A stretch of DNA of 8,934 nt from Alphaproteobacteria bacterium (GTDB lineage Bacteria > Pseudomonadota > Alphaproteobacteria > Rhodobacterales > Rhodobacteraceae): assembly GCA_030425945.1 (NCBI GenBank), contig JAUHZL010000091.1, forward strand, positions 1 to 8,934. Reading direction: 5' to 3'. Position 1 is the first letter of the stretch. The number at the start of each line of letters is the position of its first letter. This document shows, one piece after another, positions 1-6,395 of the stretch. The translations under genes and the position numbers were made by a program. The notes under the pieces were generated by a model. It saw nothing but the letters and a program-made list of their open reading frames with translations. It had not been told where the DNA came from and ran no database searches.

Positions 1-220
1 CCTCGACCACTTCGCCCGCGGCCTCGTACCCCGGAACCAGCGGATAGCCGAACCCGGGAAAGGCGGGCATCTTGCCCGACCAGATCAGTTTCTCGGTGCC
101 GGTGGAAATGCCGGAGTGGTCGATGTCCACGACGATGTCGGCCGCACCCGGGCTGGCCAGCGCGAGGTCCTGCACCTGAATGGCTTCCGGGCCGGTCAAG
201 ACGATCGCGGTCGTGTGCAT
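1..220 (-). CDS. bchC: BchC, 3-hydroxyethyl (bacterio)chlorophyllide a dehydrogenase, 5' part only
   Basis: The first 73 codons of the gene are present; it runs off the left edge. BchC oxidises the C3 1-hydroxyethyl group of the chlorin to acetyl in bacteriochlorophyll a synthesis and belongs to the zinc-type medium-chain alcohol dehydrogenase superfamily. The visible N-terminus starts MHTTAIVLTGPEAIQV and contains SGISTGTEKL (residues 36-45) and GYPLVPGYEAAGEV (58-71), which I recognise as the BchC counterpart of the GroES-like N-terminal domain. The ATG at 218-220 is chosen because a GGAG Shine-Dalgarno (complement of 227-230) lies 6 nt upstream. It follows crtE-crtF on the same strand, as in the crtEF-bchCXYZ-puf superoperon of Rhodobacter, and also has its own promoter. 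Identification is confident despite truncation; the catalytic Rossmann domain is outside the window. Confidence 0.93.
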   Translation of the reverse strand, partial: MHTTAIVLTGPEAIQVQDLALASPGAADIVVDIDHSGISTGTEKLIWSGKMPAFPGFGYPLVPGYEAAGEVVE

Positions 221-273
221 TCCAATCTCCGCTGCTGCCGTGTCCCGTGTAGGGATTCTCTGACAGGTGTTGT

Positions 274-291
274 TGTAATCCTACCCTGACA
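274..291. promoter_or_regulatory. PpsR/CrtJ operator at bchC, promoter-proximal (-10) site
   Basis: The sequence TGTAATCCTACCCTGACA matches the TGT-N12-ACA palindrome of PpsR/CrtJ, the redox- and light-responsive repressor of photosynthesis genes. It covers the -10 hexamer of the bchC promoter. It lies 8 bp from the next palindrome, the spacing reported for cooperative CrtJ binding at R. capsulatus bchC. Confidence 0.82.
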
Positions 292-305
292 TACATAGGT
301 GTCAA
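278..305 (-). promoter_or_regulatory. bchC sigma-70-like promoter (-35 TTGACA, -10 TAGGAT)
   Basis: On the minus strand TTGACA (complement of 300-305) and TAGGAT (complement of 278-283) are separated by 16 bp and point toward bchC. The -35 is a perfect consensus match; the -10 matches at four of six positions. Both hexamers are overlapped by PpsR/CrtJ palindromes, the layout known for the Rhodobacter capsulatus bchC promoter. The transcription start is inferred, not seen. Confidence 0.7.
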
Positions 306-317
306 CTAAATTGGACA
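300..317. promoter_or_regulatory. PpsR/CrtJ operator at bchC, -35 site
   Basis: TGTCAACTAAATTGGACA is a full TGT-N12-ACA match and contains the -35 hexamer of the bchC promoter. The 8-bp spacer (292-299) to the neighbouring site puts the two centres 26 bp apart, so both operators lie on roughly the same face of the helix. Occupancy would block the bchC promoter but not necessarily read-through from crtEF. Confidence 0.82.
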
Positions 318-348
318 CCTTGACCGCCAACAATCGTCGGACAGCGGG

Positions 349-1485
349 TCAGGACGGCTTTCTTGCGGTCACCACGCTGGTGACGAAGGGCCTGTGGGTG
401 CGGGGAATCGCGATATCCTCGAACCCGGCAGCCTTCAGAAGCGCCGCGATCCGCGACGGGCTCCGGGTCTGACCGGTCTGCATCGCCAGGGTGTAAAGCG
501 CGAAGTACACATCGCCCGCCCGGTTCGGCCTGTCATCGCCGAGCATCGGCTCGGACACGATCAGCTGCCCGCCCGGCGGCAGCGCGGCAAAGACGCGGGC
601 CAGCAGGGCGGTCACCGTCGCGTCGGCGTGGTCGTAGAGCACCCGGACAAGGCTGATCGCGTCATGCCCTTCGGGCAGCGCGTCATCCCTGAACGAGCCC
701 GGGACAATCGCGGTCCCTTCCGGCACCTCCGCCTTGGCCACCACGGCCGGCAGGTCGAACAGGGTCAGGTCGAGGTCCGGCGCAACGTCCTGCACCGCGC
801 GCAGGAACGCCCCGGTGCCGCCGCCCACGTCCATCAGCCGCCGGACACCGTCCAGCGAAACCGTCCGCAGCGTTTCCTCGGCCACGAGGCCCTGGGTATC
901 GGACATCAGCCGGGAATAGGTCGCGGCGGTCTCCGGGTCCCGGGCGCCCTGCGCGCCGAAGACGTAGGGCCAGAAATTCGCAAGCTCCGCCTCGGCCCCG
1001 GCGCGGAACACCGCTTCCGGATCGGCGAGGTCGCGATAGAGCACCTCGTGGTGCCGGATCATCTGCGCCAGCCCGGGAACCCCGGGCAGCGCGGCACCGA
1101 GCCGACCCAGCCCGTAGCGCCCGTCGCGGTGACGGCGCAGCAGGCCCAGCGCGGCAGCGGCGCGGCACAGGATCTCGGCCTTGTCCACGTCGAGGCCGCT
1201 GCGCACGGCGATCTTCCAGACCGGCAGCGGGGCATGTGCCAGGATGTCGGGCAGGTCGAACCGCACGAAGGCGGCCAGCACCTGGCTGTGCACGAACCCT
1301 GCGACCAGGTCGAACAGGCGTTCGCCGTCCCGTCGCGCCACGCCGCGCGTCAGGCGACTGGCGCTGGCGCGGCTCTGGAACCGGCGCGATCCGGCGAGGC
1401 GCACCCACCAGCGATAGAAACTGTCGCGTTCGGGCAGGAACCCGAAACGCCGCCAGGGCCGGAAGGCGGGGGCACTGTCGCTCAT
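349..1485 (-). CDS. crtF: CrtF, demethylspheroidene/hydroxyneurosporene O-methyltransferase
   Basis: This 378-residue protein methylates the tertiary C1 hydroxyl of acyclic carotenoids using S-adenosylmethionine, giving the 1-methoxy group of spheroidene. An N-terminal dimerisation/winged-helix region (about residues 55-130, with FDLVAGFVHSQVL) is followed by a class I SAM-methyltransferase fold. The glycine-rich SAM loop DVGGGTGAF is at 219-227, the strand-2 acidic region LFDLP at 242-246, the RVLYDHAD segment with the likely catalytic histidine at 281-288, and VSEPM at 310-314. The start is the ATG at 1483-1485, which shares its A with the crtE stop (TGATG) and has no good Shine-Dalgarno, so translational coupling to crtE is likely. 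The same frame stays open further upstream to 1938, but that part lies inside crtE. Length fits the family (about 380-390 aa). Confidence 0.93.
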   Translation of the reverse strand: MSDSAPAFRPWRRFGFLPERDSFYRWWVRLAGSRRFQSRASASRLTRGVARRDGERLFDLVAGFVHSQVLAAFVRFDLPDILAHAPLPVWKIAVRSGLDVDKAEILCRAAAALGLLRRHRDGRYGLGRLGAALPGVPGLAQMIRHHEVLYRDLADPEAVFRAGAEAELANFWPYVFGAQGARDPETAATYSRLMSDTQGLVAEETLRTVSLDGVRRLMDVGGGTGAFLRAVQDVAPDLDLTLFDLPAVVAKAEVPEGTAIVPGSFRDDALPEGHDAISLVRVLYDHADATVTALLARVFAALPPGGQLIVSEPMLGDDRPNRAGDVYFALYTLAMQTGQTRSPSRIAALLKAAGFEDIAIPRTHRPFVTSVVTARKPS

Positions 1486-2357
1486 CAGGCCGACCGGGCC
1501 ACGACGGGGGCGACGGGCGTCAGGCGCTCGGCCTGCTTGCGCACCATCTCGCAGAGGCTGGCCTCGCCTGGACAGGACGGGATCGAGGCGATGGCACCGC
1601 CGAGAATATCGTTGAGCCGCTTGATCGCGCCCTGCACGCCATAGGCCTGCACCGCGTTCGGGCGGGCGTGGATCTCGTCCTGCCCGGCGGGCTTGCCCAG
1701 CGTCTCGGCATCGTAGAGCGCGTCGCGCAGATCGTCGGCGACCTGGAAGGCCTCGCCGATGCGGGCCCCGAGCTCGGTCCAGGCCTCCGGCTCCTCGCCC
1801 GCGGCGATCGCGCCCATCCGGGTGGCGGCGGTGAACAGGGCGCCTGTCTTGGCGCGGTGATAGGCGGACAGGTCGACCTGTGCCTCGCTCTCCCAGCCCT
1901 GCCCGGCGCAGATGCCGCCCGGCATGCCGGTGAACCACGCCAGTTCCCGCACCAGCTTCAGGCCACGGACCGGGTCGCTCTCGGCCGCCTTGGCGACGAC
2001 GTCGAAGGCCATGACGATCAGCGAGTCGCCGGTCAGCAGCGCCAGCGGCTCGGAAAAGGCGACATGCACCGTCGGCTTGCCGCGCCGCATGTCGGCGTCG
2101 TCGAAGCAGGGCATGTCATCGTGGACGAGGCTGGCGCAGTGAATCAGTTCGATGGCGGCGGCGGCGGCATTCGACAGCGCGGGACGGTCGTCCCCGCAGG
2201 CCACCGCGACGCTGAGACAGATGGTCGGACGGATCCGGGCCCCGCCCGGCGTCACCGCATAGCCCAGCGCACCGGCCAGTTTCGGAGGAACGCTGCCTGA
2301 CTGCCCGGCCGCAATCGCGGCCTCGAGCGTGGTCTCGATCCGGCTCTTCAGTCCCAT
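1485..2357 (-). CDS. crtE: CrtE, geranylgeranyl diphosphate synthase
   Basis: This 290-residue polyprenyl synthetase condenses isopentenyl diphosphate with farnesyl (or shorter) diphosphate to geranylgeranyl diphosphate, the C20 precursor of carotenoids and of the bacteriochlorophyll tail. The first aspartate-rich motif, D80-D81-(x4)-D86 in VHDDMPCFDDADMRRGKP, and the second, DDLRD at 208-212 in FQVADDLRD, bind magnesium diphosphate. PGGARIRP (37-44) is the IPP-binding start of the domain. The ATG at 2355-2357 is chosen over a TTG at 2390 because AGGAG (complement of 2363-2367) lies 5 nt upstream and the N-terminus then aligns with Rhodobacter CrtE. The gene is divergent from crtD across a region with two PpsR/CrtJ palindromes and overlaps the crtF start. 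Confidence 0.95.
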   Translation of the reverse strand: MGLKSRIETTLEAAIAAGQSGSVPPKLAGALGYAVTPGGARIRPTICLSVAVACGDDRPALSNAAAAAIELIHCASLVHDDMPCFDDADMRRGKPTVHVAFSEPLALLTGDSLIVMAFDVVAKAAESDPVRGLKLVRELAWFTGMPGGICAGQGWESEAQVDLSAYHRAKTGALFTAATRMGAIAAGEEPEAWTELGARIGEAFQVADDLRDALYDAETLGKPAGQDEIHARPNAVQAYGVQGAIKRLNDILGGAIASIPSCPGEASLCEMVRKQAERLTPVAPVVARSA

Positions 2358-2405
2358 GCGGTCTCCTACGTCTGCCGATTTGCCCTGCAATTCTGACAGG
2401 ACATG

Positions 2406-2423
2406 TGTAAATTAGACTGGACA
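2406..2423. promoter_or_regulatory. PpsR/CrtJ operator, crtE side
   Basis: TGTAAATTAGACTGGACA is a complete TGT-N12-ACA match between divergent crtE and crtD. It is 15/18 identical to the reverse complement of the site in front of crtI (7983-8000), which supports common recognition by one repressor. Confidence 0.8.
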
Positions 2424-2436
2424 CATGGCGTGAGTC

Positions 2437-2454
2437 TGTCAACAGTCTTGGACA
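2437..2454. promoter_or_regulatory. PpsR/CrtJ operator, crtD side
   Basis: TGTCAACAGTCTTGGACA is a complete TGT-N12-ACA match ending 15 bp before the crtD ATG. It shares both outer heptamers with the bchC -35 operator (300-317). The spacer to the neighbouring palindrome is 13 bp rather than the 8 bp seen at bchC. Confidence 0.8.
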
Positions 2455-2469
2455 GGGGGTTGAGCCATC

Positions 2470-4041
2470 ATGCAGACATCGTCCGATCGGATCGTGGTGA
2501 TCGGGGCCGGTATCGCCGGTCTCTCTGCCGCGCTGCGCCTCGCCGGGGCCGGGCGCGAGGTGATGGTGCTCGAGCGGGCCGCGACCCCCGGCGGCAAGAT
2601 GCGCACCGTGCCCAGCGCCGCCGGACCGGTGGACGCGGGACCGACGGTGATGACCCTGCGCCCCGTCTTCGAAGCCCTGTTCGAGAGTGTCGGTGCCCGG
2701 CTGTCCGACCATGTCACCCTGCACCCCGAGACGGTGCTGGCCCGGCACTGGTGGTCGGATGGCAGCCGCCTCGACCTGCATGCCGACCCGGAAGCCAGCG
2801 CCGCCGCCGTGCGCGACTTCGCCGGGGCGAAGGCGGAAGGCGAGTTCCGCGCCTTCTCGGCCGAGGCCGCCCGCCTGTTCCAGACCTTCGACGCGCCGAT
2901 CATGCGCAGCGCCAGTCCCGGCATCGCGGGCCTGATCCCCCGCGTTCTGGCCGCACCGGGCCTGCTGGCCGCGTTGCTGCCGACGGCGACGCTGGCGGGG
3001 CGGCTGCGCCACCACTTCGGCGATCCGCGCCTGCGCCAGCTCTTCGGCCGCTACGCCACCTATGTCGGCGGCTCGCCCTACCGGTCCCCCGCCGTGCTGG
3101 GCCTGATCTGGCAGGCCGAGGCGCAGGGCGTCTGGCGGATCGAGGGCGGGATGCACCGCCTCGCCCGCGCGGTCGCGGACCTGGCCGAGGCGAAGGGCGC
3201 CACCCTGCGCTACGGCACCGAGGTCGCCCGGATCGAGATCCAGGGCGGGCGCGTGGCAGCCGTCCAGACCGCCTCCGGGCAACGCATCCCCTGTGGGCAC
3301 GTCGTCTTCAACGGCGATCCCCGTGCGCTGCATGTCGGCCTGCTGGGCGATCCCGCGCGCCGGGCGGTGCCGGCCCCCGGTGTCGCGGCGCGGTCGCTGT
3401 CGGCCTATGTCTGGACCTTCGCCGCAGCGCCGGAGGGGCAGGACCTCGTCCATCACAACGTGTTCTTCGGCGACGATCCGCGCGACGAGTTCACGCCCCT
3501 GATGCGCGGGCAGATGCCCGTCGATCCCACCCTCTACATCTGCGCCGAGGACCGGGGCGCGGGCCGTCTGCCCGCCGGGCCCGAGCGCTTCGAGATCATC
3601 ATGAACGGGCCGCCGGTCGCCGGTCCCGCCCCCGACCGGGAGTTCGAGACATGCCGGACACGTACCTTCGCCCGACTGGCGCAGATGGGATTGCGCTTCA
3701 CCCCGACGCCCGGACGCGACGCCCTGACGACCCCGCACGATTTCGCGCGGCTGTTCCCGGCGTCGAACGGATCGCTCTACGGGCGCAGCCCGCACGGGAT
3801 GATGGCGACCTTCCAGCGCCCGCGCGTGCGGACCAGCCTGCCGGGTCTCTACCTGGCGGGGGGCGGCGTGCATCCGGGGGCCGGGATTCCCATGGCGACG
3901 CTCTCCGGGCAGCACGCGGCCGAGGCGATCTTGAGCGCCCGAACTTCGCGCTCGATGTCCCGCCCGACGGTTATGCGTGGTGGTATGTCGACGGTATCTC
4001 GGACTGCGGCACGCGGGCCATCTCGATCATCGCCTTCATAG
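2470..4041 (+). CDS. crtD: CrtD, 1-hydroxycarotenoid 3,4-desaturase (3' end abnormal)
   Basis: CrtD introduces the C3-C4 double bond into 1-hydroxyneurosporene or its methoxy form. It is an FAD-dependent amine-oxidase/phytoene-desaturase family protein. The N-terminal dinucleotide fold VVIGAGIAGLSAALRL (G12-x-G14-x-x-G17, acidic E35), GGKMRT (41-46) and DAGPTV (55-60) are present, and the C-terminal FAD motif LYLAGGGVHPGAG is at 460-472. Homology ends around AAEAIL-S (residue 489, base about 3936), the usual end of CrtD. No stop occurs there: the frame continues about 34 residues of Arg/Ser-rich sequence to a TAG at 4039-4041, overlapping the conserved start of crtC in another frame. The tail is therefore probably not native. 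The gene is first in a crtD-crtC unit under two PpsR/CrtJ palindromes. Confidence 0.92.
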   Translation: MQTSSDRIVVIGAGIAGLSAALRLAGAGREVMVLERAATPGGKMRTVPSAAGPVDAGPTVMTLRPVFEALFESVGARLSDHVTLHPETVLARHWWSDGSRLDLHADPEASAAAVRDFAGAKAEGEFRAFSAEAARLFQTFDAPIMRSASPGIAGLIPRVLAAPGLLAALLPTATLAGRLRHHFGDPRLRQLFGRYATYVGGSPYRSPAVLGLIWQAEAQGVWRIEGGMHRLARAVADLAEAKGATLRYGTEVARIEIQGGRVAAVQTASGQRIPCGHVVFNGDPRALHVGLLGDPARRAVPAPGVAARSLSAYVWTFAAAPEGQDLVHHNVFFGDDPRDEFTPLMRGQMPVDPTLYICAEDRGAGRLPAGPERFEIIMNGPPVAGPAPDREFETCRTRTFARLAQMGLRFTPTPGRDALTTPHDFARLFPASNGSLYGRSPHGMMATFQRPRVRTSLPGLYLAGGGVHPGAGIPMATLSGQHAAEAILSARTSRSMSRPTVMRGGMSTVSRTAARGPSRSSPS

Positions 4042-4862
4042 GCTCGGTCTTCTCGCCCTGGTACCGCTGGTCGGGGCGGCGCGATCCGCACAACCATGTC
4101 TGCATCAACGTCGCGACTTACGGGCCGGGCGGACGCTTCACGATGACCGACCGCGGCCGGGCCGCGCTGCGCCAGACCGAAGACAGTTTCACCGTCGGCC
4201 CGAGCCACCTTGTCTGGGACGGCGACCGGCTGATGATCGAGGTGAACGAGATCAGCAATCCCGTCATCTCGCGCGTGAAGGGCCGCATCGTGCTGCGCCC
4301 GACCGGCGTGACCGGGGTCGAACTGCCGCTGACCCCGGACGGCGCGCATGTCTGGCGGCCCTTCGCGCCCAGCGCCGAGATCGAGGTCGACCTCGGCCAG
4401 GACGGCTGGAAATGGCGCGGACACGGGTATTTCGACGCCAACTTCGGAACCCGCGCGCTCGAGGCCGATTTCAGCCACTGGTGCTGGGGGCGCTTCCCGC
4501 TGCCCGATGGCGCGGCCTGTTTCTACGACGCGCAGTTCCGCGACGGCTCGGCGCTCGATTTCGCGGTGAAGTTCGGCCATGACGGCAGCGTCCAGCCGAT
4601 GGAGCCACCCCCCGTCACCCGCTTCGCCCGCTCGATCTGGGGCGTGCGGCGCGAAACCCGGTGCGACCCCGGCGAGACGCCGAAGCAGGTGCAGTTCATG
4701 CTGGAGGCACCGTTCTACTCGCGCGCGGGGGTCGAGACGACGATCAACGGATACCGGTCGCGCGGCGTGCACGAGGCGCTCGACCTCGACCGGTTCCGGG
4801 GGCCATGGCTGATGCCAATGCTGGCGATGCGGGTCCCGCGCCGTCCGGGCTGGCGGTTCTAG
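3651..4862 (+). CDS. crtC: CrtC, acyclic carotenoid 1,2-hydratase; true start unresolved
   Basis: CrtC (hydroxyneurosporene synthase) adds water across the terminal 1,2 double bond of neurosporene, giving the hydroxyl that CrtF methylates. The conserved domain begins at about 3942 (NFALDVPPDGYAWWYVDG) and continues through IAFIGSVFSPWYRWSGRRDP, HVWRPFAPSAEIEVDL, YFDANFGTRALEADFSHW and EALDLDRF to a TAG at 4860-4862; from 3933 that is about 309 residues, close to CrtC of Rhodobacter relatives. In this frame there is no ATG, GTG, TTG or CTG between 3651 and the domain, and the next ATG (about 4140) would remove the core. The start given, ATG 3651-3653, is the nearest canonical one and has GGGAG 8 nt upstream, but it adds about 97 residues lying wholly within crtD, so I doubt it. 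A frameshift or sequence error at the junction is equally possible. The last 4 bases overlap tspO. Confidence 0.85.
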   Translation: MPDTYLRPTGADGIALHPDARTRRPDDPARFRAAVPGVERIALRAQPARDDGDLPAPARADQPAGSLPGGGRRASGGRDSHGDALRAARGRGDLERPNFALDVPPDGYAWWYVDGISDCGTRAISIIAFIGSVFSPWYRWSGRRDPHNHVCINVATYGPGGRFTMTDRGRAALRQTEDSFTVGPSHLVWDGDRLMIEVNEISNPVISRVKGRIVLRPTGVTGVELPLTPDGAHVWRPFAPSAEIEVDLGQDGWKWRGHGYFDANFGTRALEADFSHWCWGRFPLPDGAACFYDAQFRDGSALDFAVKFGHDGSVQPMEPPPVTRFARSIWGVRRETRCDPGETPKQVQFMLEAPFYSRAGVETTINGYRSRGVHEALDLDRFRGPWLMPMLAMRVPRRPGWRF

Positions 4863-5347
4863 GCTTCCGCCTTGCGGGGCGCGTTGGCCTCGTCCGGGTT
4901 CAGCCACCAGACCGCCGCGTTCAGCGACGCCGCCACCGTCACCCAGGCGAGGTAGGGCACCATCAGCCAGCCTGCGAAGGGCTCGACGAGGAAGGTGTTG
5001 ATCGTCGCGCCCAGCACCGCGACCCAGAGCGCCGCGATCACGACCATGCCCGCCTTGATGCGGTGCAGGCCGAAGAAGACCGGGGTCCACAGGGTGTTCA
5101 GAGCGATCTGCAGCGCCCAGAACGCCATCGCCATGGCACTGCCCGGCGCCCCGGCCACGCGCGATGCCGCGACCGCGATGACGATGTAGAGCACGGTCCA
5201 GACCACCGGGAACGCCCATTTGGGCGGGTTCCAGGCGGGTTTCTTCAGGCTTTCGTACCAGCTTCCGGGCGGAAACATCGATCCGGTCGCGGCCGCCGTG
5301 CAGCACGCGCCGAGGAAGATGATGAAGAGAGACCAATCCATGCCCAC
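4859..5347 (-). CDS. tspO: TspO, tryptophan-rich sensory protein (TSPO/MBR family)
   Basis: This 162-residue membrane protein belongs to the TspO/peripheral benzodiazepine receptor family. In Rhodobacter it lies in the outer membrane, binds porphyrins and dampens photosynthesis gene expression at higher oxygen. Five hydrophobic helices are visible at about residues 4-25, 44-64, 72-93, 99-120 and 127-149. Family signatures are KPAWNPPKW (36-44), NTLWTPVFFG (84-93), PYLAW (131-135) and the tryptophan-rich loops. The GTG at 5345-5347 gives MGMDW, matching the MNMDW start of the R. sphaeroides protein; the ATG at 5339-5341 is the alternative, and neither has a strong Shine-Dalgarno. It lies 37 bp downstream of crtB and converges on crtC, with both genes using one CTAG for their stops. 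Position between crtB and crtC is the standard Rhodobacter arrangement. Confidence 0.93.
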   Translation of the reverse strand: MGMDWSLFIIFLGACCTAAATGSMFPPGSWYESLKKPAWNPPKWAFPVVWTVLYIVIAVAASRVAGAPGSAMAMAFWALQIALNTLWTPVFFGLHRIKAGMVVIAALWVAVLGATINTFLVEPFAGWLMVPYLAWVTVAASLNAAVWWLNPDEANAPRKAEA

Positions 5348-5384
5348 TCAGGTAGGCAGGGTTTGCAAAAAGGGAAGGGCGCGC

Positions 5385-6395
5385 TCAGGCGCCGTGCATC
5401 TCGCGGTCTTTCGCTTCCAGCTGCGCGAACAGGGCGACGACGCTGTCACTCCAGCTTTCGCGCGGCCTGCGGTCGGCGGCCGCCTCGACGAGGAACGCGG
5501 TTTCGGGAAGCGGCCGCGCATGCAGGACGGCGCTGGTCGGCGTCAGCATCCCGGTCGCGGTGCGCACCCCCGCCTGCACCGCCCCGGCCAGCTTTTCGCG
5601 GCGGGTGGTGTGGGCCCGGTAGCCGATGTTGTCGTAGCGCTTCGCCACCAGGTCCGTGCCGATCCCGGCATAGATCAGCCGCGCAGCCCAGATCGCGGGC
5701 CGGGCGCTGCGCGGCAGGGCATCGATCCCCGCCTCGGCCCGGGTGTACAGGCGGTCGGCCTCGGCCAGGAGCGCGCGCGTGATCCGGGTCAGCGCCTCGG
5801 ACCGGCGCGGCGCGGCGAGGAAGGCCTCCGGGTCGAGCCCCTCGGCGCGCATCAGGTCCATCGGCAGGTAGAGCCGCCCTTCCCGCGCATCCTCGCCCAC
5901 GTCGCGGGCGATGTTCGTCAACTGCATCGCCACGCCCAGGTCGCAGGCGCGCGCCAGTGCATCGGCGTCGCGCACGCCCATCAGCACCGCCATCATCGCC
6001 CCGACGGTCGAGGCGACGCGGGCCGAGTAGGCGCGCACCTCGGACAGGGTCTCGTAGCGCCGTCCCATCGCGTCCCACGCGAAGCCCTCCAGCAGGGCCT
6101 CGGGCAGGGCGCGGGGCATCCGGTGTGCCTCGACCATGTGGGCGAAGGCGCGGTCGGCGGGCTGGTTCAGCGGACGCCCCTGGTAGGCGAGGTCGAGCCG
6201 GTCGCGCAGCGACAGCACCGCCGCCGCCTTTTCCTCGTTCAGGTCCACGGCGTCGTCGGCGCAGCGGCAGAAGGCATAGAGCGCCAGCGCCGGATCCCGC
6301 ACCCGGCGCGGCAGCAGGCGCGAGGCGGCGTGGAAGGACAGCGACCCGTGCCGGATCGCCTCGCGGCAATGGTCGAGGTCGGCTTCGTGGGTCAT
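5385..6395 (-). CDS. crtB: CrtB, 15-cis-phytoene synthase
   Basis: This 336-residue squalene/phytoene synthase condenses two geranylgeranyl diphosphates head to head into phytoene. The two aspartate motifs that bind magnesium diphosphate are ADDAVD (46-51) and NIARDVGEDA (161-170), the latter preceded by AMQLT and followed by GRLYLP, the core family signature. FAWDAMGRRYET (105-116) and KRYDNIGYRAHTT (252-264) are further conserved blocks. The start is the ATG at 6393-6395, which overlaps the crtI stop as ATGA; there is no clear Shine-Dalgarno, so translational coupling to crtI is likely. The open frame extends upstream to 7013 but only inside crtI. No promoter is seen in front of it, so it should be transcribed with crtI. 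Confidence 0.95.
   Translation of the reverse strand: MTHEADLDHCREAIRHGSLSFHAASRLLPRRVRDPALALYAFCRCADDAVDLNEEKAAAVLSLRDRLDLAYQGRPLNQPADRAFAHMVEAHRMPRALPEALLEGFAWDAMGRRYETLSEVRAYSARVASTVGAMMAVLMGVRDADALARACDLGVAMQLTNIARDVGEDAREGRLYLPMDLMRAEGLDPEAFLAAPRRSEALTRITRALLAEADRLYTRAEAGIDALPRSARPAIWAARLIYAGIGTDLVAKRYDNIGYRAHTTRREKLAGAVQAGVRTATGMLTPTSAVLHARPLPETAFLVEAAADRRPRESWSDSVVALFAQLEAKDREMHGA

Larger units (their letters stand above)
2358..2469. promoter_or_regulatory. Divergent crtE/crtD control region
   Basis: This 112-bp gap separates the crtE and crtD start codons and must carry both promoters. It holds two PpsR/CrtJ palindromes (2406-2423, 2437-2454). On the minus strand a perfect TTGACA (complement of 2437-2442) sits inside the second palindrome, and the best -10-like hexamer, TCTAAT (complement of 2411-2416), is 20 bp away, longer than ideal. 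I see no convincing sigma-70 pair for crtD. A GGGGG tract at 2455-2459 is the nearest purine-rich stretch before the crtD ATG. Confidence 0.65.

Noticed and set aside
394..2300. Plus-strand open frames opposite crtF and crtE
   Set aside because: They are antisense shadows of two genes with intact catalytic motifs; no domain or ribosome site supports them.
3858..3864. G-GGG-GGC heptamer in crtD that would allow a -1 slip into the crtC frame
   Set aside because: The frame arithmetic fits, but the G run encodes the conserved LAGGG motif of the whole CrtI/CrtD family, and a slip there would cut off the C-terminal FAD-binding segment of CrtD. I see no supporting stem-loop.
2116..3915. Minus-strand open frame of 599 codons opposite crtD and into crtE
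   Set aside because: It overlaps conserved CrtD and CrtE coding sequence in another frame, has biased composition and no recognisable motif.
5348..5384. Promoter or terminator between crtB and tspO
   Set aside because: The 37 bp show no hexamer pair, no TGT-N12-ACA site and no convincing stem followed by T residues; read-through from crtB is more likely.
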